A DNA stretch of 20,751 nt from Ophiothrix spiculata (lineage: Eukaryota > Echinodermata > Ophiuroidea > Amphilepidida > Ophiotrichidae): the NCBI GenBank assembly GCA_000969725.1, contig JXSR01S043168.1; one strand, written 5' to 3'. Shown piece by piece: positions 18,165 to 20,751 of the stretch; position 1 is the first letter of the stretch; each line of letters begins with the position of its first letter. The position numbers were made by a program, and so were the translations under genes. Under the pieces are notes generated by a model. The model was not told the origin of the DNA and made no database searches. It saw only the letters and a program-made list of their open reading frames with translations.

Positions 18165-18960
18165 CTACCACAACTCTCTAATGGCGGGAAGGGCGGCTTG
18201 CCGGAAGGCTGATGTTGATGGAGCACATACAGCAGCTGCTGGTAGTTGGTTCCATATCTTGACTGTGCGAGGGTAGTATGAATATTTGTACGAGTCAATT
18301 GTTGCATCAGGAAGGTGGTATTTCAGATGGTGGTCATGTCTACTGATATATGATGAAGGATGGATGACTGGTGGAAAGTATATGTTCACTAGCCCATGGT
18401 GGATCTTGTAGAACATCGTTGCTTGGGCCAAGAGACGCCGAACATGAAGACAATCCCAGTTTAAGGTATTGATAAGCTGAGTCACACTAGTTGTTCTTCT
18501 GTAATCTCGGCAGACAAAGCGGGCAGATGCTCGTTGGACTTTCTCAATACGATTAACACCAGATATGGTATGAGGATTCCATGCTTCAGATGCGTATTCA
18601 AGCTGGGGTCTGATTATAGCCTCATATGCCCTTTCTTTGACGTTTTGTTTGCAGGGAGACAATGTGCGACGAAGGAGACCAAGTGTGCGGTTTGCTTTTT
18701 GGATGACTTTATTGGAATGGCTGCCCCATCGAAGATCATTGGAGACCGTAACACCAAGGTAGTCATGTTCCGATACACGCTCAAGGCGTTCACCAAAGAT
18801 GGAATAATTATGGATGCTTGGACTTCTTTTGCGTGTGATTGATAGGACTGCACATTTCTTTATGTTAAAGTGCATTAACCATTTGGAGTCCTGACCAATT
18901 GGTGAGTTGGTCAAGGTCTTTTTGAAGGATATTGTGATCTTCAAGGGTTACGCTTAATAT
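18165..18960 (-). pseudogene. 5'-truncated, frameshifted LINE reverse transcriptase, C-terminal part
   Basis: Minus-strand frame of about 240 credible residues with the usual C-terminal pattern of CR1/L2/Jockey-type reverse transcriptases: KWLMHFNIKKCAVL, YLGVTVSNDLRW, a Lys/Arg-rich helix, RPQLEYASEAWNP, EKVQRASARFV, and near the end WNQLP and AFRQAAL, stop TAG at 18167-18165. One extra base at about 18891 breaks the frame; beyond it SVTLEDHNILQKDLDQLTNW continues in the other frame to about 18960, where homology stops. Endonuclease and the catalytic YADD region are missing. It cannot move by itself. It lies in ARMC1 intron 1, in the same orientation as the gene. Confidence 0.92.
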
Positions 18961-18987
18961 ATTAAGTATTTATAATTAAGATAGACT

Positions 18988-19473
18988 ATTGTTGTTGGAT
19001 TTAATTCGTGAACGCGTGCCTGTGGCGAACTAGCCCGAGTTAGCAACAGACTTCAAATTTTTATCGTATTTTTATTGCGCGGAGGGCTGGGTGACCAGCT
19101 ATTATCGAAGTCATTAAATTTCCTACAAATCATGAAATTTTGAACGCGACAATTGCGTACAGTAAATAAGCGTCTCACCTCACGCATTACGAAAGACTTT
19201 TCTTTTCACGCAATCGCCGCGTCAAGCAACCAATCAAGATACGCGCCGCGCATTTTCATTACCGATGCGTAGTCACACACGCTCTCATCGTCCTACGGCT
19301 ACGCACCCTGCAGATTTGATTTGTAGGAAATTTAATGATTCCAATAATAGTGGCGAACACACCGGGGAACACACAGTGGTCTCTCTGACGCGAGCGTACA
19401 TTTTCAAGGTTGTTGTGTCCGCGTTTACGCTCACAACTCTGAGTACGCGTTCACAAATTAAATCCAACAACAA
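18988..19473. mobile_element. 486-bp MITE (copy D) with a second palindrome inside
   Basis: Outer ends ATTGTTGTTGGATTTAATTC plus GTGAACGCGT at 18988-19017 pair with 19445-19473; TA on both sides suits a Tc1/mariner-type target. An inner palindrome begins CTATTAT(C/T)G(A/G)A(G/A)TCATTAAA at about 19098 and ends at about 19356. Hence a nested insertion, or an element carrying another. Confidence 0.82.
19098..19356. mobile_element. Inner palindromic MITE, CATTAAATTTCCTACAAATC arms
   Basis: About 34-nt arms at 19098-19132 and 19322-19356 with few mismatches. The interior is CpG-rich. A direct repeat just outside (TAGCCCGAGTTAGCAACAGA, 19030-19049) recurs at 20090-20109. Confidence 0.75.
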
Positions 19474-19699
19474 TATATGTGTTGTAACGTGTTGTATGGT
19501 TGTTGAATTCAACAGTCATGATGATGAATTCTTGAATTGATGCCAGGATTGCTTGTGCACAAATCTATGTTATTACCAGAAAAAGCAACCTGTTCTGTAT
19601 ATCCTCAACATGTCAACAAGTTTTTGAAAAAATAATGATTTTTCATCACAATATATTAGTTTTTACTTGAAAACAGCGCAAACTTGTTACAAACCTTAC

Positions 19700-19745
19700 C
19701 TCTGAAAACTTCGGCGATGTTTTGGTGTTTTAAAAATGGCGGATG
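19700..19745 (-). other. ARMC1: Probable ARMC1 untranslated first exon
   Basis: On the minus strand a short stretch ends in TTTTCAGAG|GTAAGG, a near-perfect donor, directly downstream of a promoter-like block. The next exon has a matching acceptor at 16712. The resulting first intron would be about 3 kb. The 5' end is only approximate (near 19740). No transcript evidence is available here. Confidence 0.55.
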
Positions 19746-19800
19746 AGAAAGTTTCTGTACGGCGATTGGCCGAAATCAAATTCACGTTCATTCCGATTGG
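19733..19800 (-). promoter_or_regulatory. Candidate ARMC1 core promoter: YY1-type initiator and two CCAAT boxes
   Basis: Read on the minus strand, CCGCCATTTT (19742-19733) is the YY1-type initiator found at many TATA-less housekeeping promoters. CCAAT boxes lie at 19769-19765 and 19800-19796, about 25 and 55 bases upstream of it. No TATA box is visible. The position just ahead of the predicted first exon supports it. Confidence 0.5.
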
Positions 19801-19849
19801 ACAATTTCAACGCAACTCATTAAAATATCAGCAGCTGATTTGAACGGCA

Positions 19850-20579
19850 AAACATGGACGAAACATTTGCGATGCAATAAAAGGCAAAAAAACCAAGGTA
19901 ATAGTTGACAAATCTTTCTATCTTGTTATTGACCTTATAAAGTATGTGAGAATTTTACTTATCACTATCAGTTTGTCTTTTTTCGGCATTTAAATTCATT
20001 TCATTTAAGTGAAATGATGATCGCTGTTCGGCGTAAAGTATGAAAGGTTGCCGAATTATGCAACCAGCTCTGCAGTACAATGAGTATTAGCCCGAGTTAG
20101 CAACAGACTTCAAATTTTTTATCGGAGGCTAGGGGACCAGCTAAATGAGTATGTACCGTGATGTACATTTCTTCTTCTTCTTCTTCCGATTTAGTACCAA
20201 CTTCAATTCTGAAGACTATGGTACATTGGATGGGATTGATGCATGCAGACTTGAGGCCTAAAATGTTGAAAGTCCTTGTTCAATGTTGTTTGAAGGCCTC
20301 AACACTATTTGACCATGTTGACTGAGCTGAGCAATGTATTCATTTTTCAATACTACAAATAGATGCAAAGTTAAAGCCAAGTAATAAAAAATAACCAGTT
20401 GATCATGTTGATCGTCCCCTCCCTCTCCAATTTGGACGCCGCACCAAATGTTTTGTTCATTTGACATTTGTTATAATTTTTTAAAAATTCCCATTAAATA
20501 TTTAAAATTTTAAAAATTCAGAATTTTTAAAGGGGCATTGTCATTGCCATTGGACAAGTTCAGCATCATCCCCAAACTT
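19850..20579. other. Upstream flank of ARMC1
   Basis: No supported exon. Holds the second copy of the direct repeat (20090-20139), a (TTC)5 microsatellite at about 20169-20186 and an AT-rich patch at 20470-20530. The 69-residue open frame 20467-20258 shows no family features. Confidence 0.45.
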
Positions 20580-20597
20580 TTCCCCAAACATTTTGAG

Positions 20598-20751
20598 ATT
20601 CGAACTGGCTATCCGCACAACTGTTGTGTGAATTCGGCGAACATCGCTGTAGTTCGCACAACTACAATTTTACGGAGTAGTTGTACGGATAGTGAGTAGT
20701 TGAATTCTTATCCACACAACTACAACTTATAGTCCTGGTATATTGTACGGG
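20598..20751. repeat. Inverted/direct repeats of CTATCCGCACAACT, cut by the window end
   Basis: CTATCCGCACAACT near 20609 faces AGTTGTACGGATAG near 20678, and TATCCACACAACTAC follows near 20708. (C)ACAACTAC occurs several times in both orientations. Probably part of an inverted-repeat element that continues beyond 20751. Confidence 0.55.

Larger units (their letters stand above)
19030..20140 (+). repeat. Direct repeat pair TAGCCCGAGTTAGCAACAGA
   Basis: Copy 1 at 19030-19103 and copy 2 at 20090-20139 share TAGCCCGAGTTAGCAACAGA, CTTCAAATTTTT and GACCAGCT; copy 2 lacks an internal TATTTTTATTGCGC. The two lie on either side of the ARMC1 promoter-like block. They may be fragments of one dispersed element; CCCGAGTTAGC also occurs near 10301. 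Confidence 0.7.

Noticed and set aside
18534-18853. Open frames overlapping the LINE reverse transcriptase
   Set aside because: Shadows of the LINE coding frame; no family features.
19265-19540. Open frames on both strands near 19300-19500
   Set aside because: They run through the inner and outer arms of MITE copy D.

Overview
This window looks like animal nuclear DNA, most likely from a marine invertebrate (an echinoderm or another deuterostome is my best guess; the species cannot be fixed from the sequence). It is AT-rich, has no long open frames, shows spliced exons with GT/AG borders, and is densely packed with short inverted-repeat transposons and LINE remnants.

The one gene I can reconstruct fully is on the minus strand: an ARMC1 orthologue (armadillo repeat-containing protein 1). 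It has seven coding exons between 16662 and 9160, plus a probable untranslated first exon near 19700-19745. The phases join without a break into a 280-residue protein that ends in the family's conserved ...SFYW tail. One intron uses a GC donor (GC-AG). A promoter-like block at about 19733-19800 has a YY1-type initiator motif and two CCAAT boxes, and may also fire in the other direction. A second, unrecognised terminal exon (538-729, minus) may be the last exon of another gene downstream of ARMC1.

The rest is mobile DNA. 1-900: little beyond the possible terminal exon. 995-2004: inverted arms around a decayed GIY-YIG endonuclease fragment (Penelope-like), split by a G/C-run-ended element with an 8-bp target duplication. 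2152-4131: three more palindromic or G-run elements. 4684-7851: six or seven short inverted-repeat elements nearly end to end, including a TTAA-flanked one and two with nested hairpins. 8650-9175: a duplicated stop-codon/3'UTR segment and a MITE in the ARMC1 3' region. ARMC1 introns: at least six more MITEs, a tRNA-like SINE head, a decayed minisatellite split by an insertion, a clear hAT-type nested insertion with an 8-bp target duplication, and a LINE tail. 16900-19475: several copies of one TIR family ending in TTG(C/T)TGGATTTAAT, plus a frameshifted, 5'-truncated LINE reverse transcriptase. 20580-20751: an inverted-repeat element cut by the window edge.

I see no bacterial, viral or CRISPR features. 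The most rewarding points are the complete ARMC1 model, its GC-AG intron, the duplicated 3' end, and the nested insertions that allow relative dating of transposon families.
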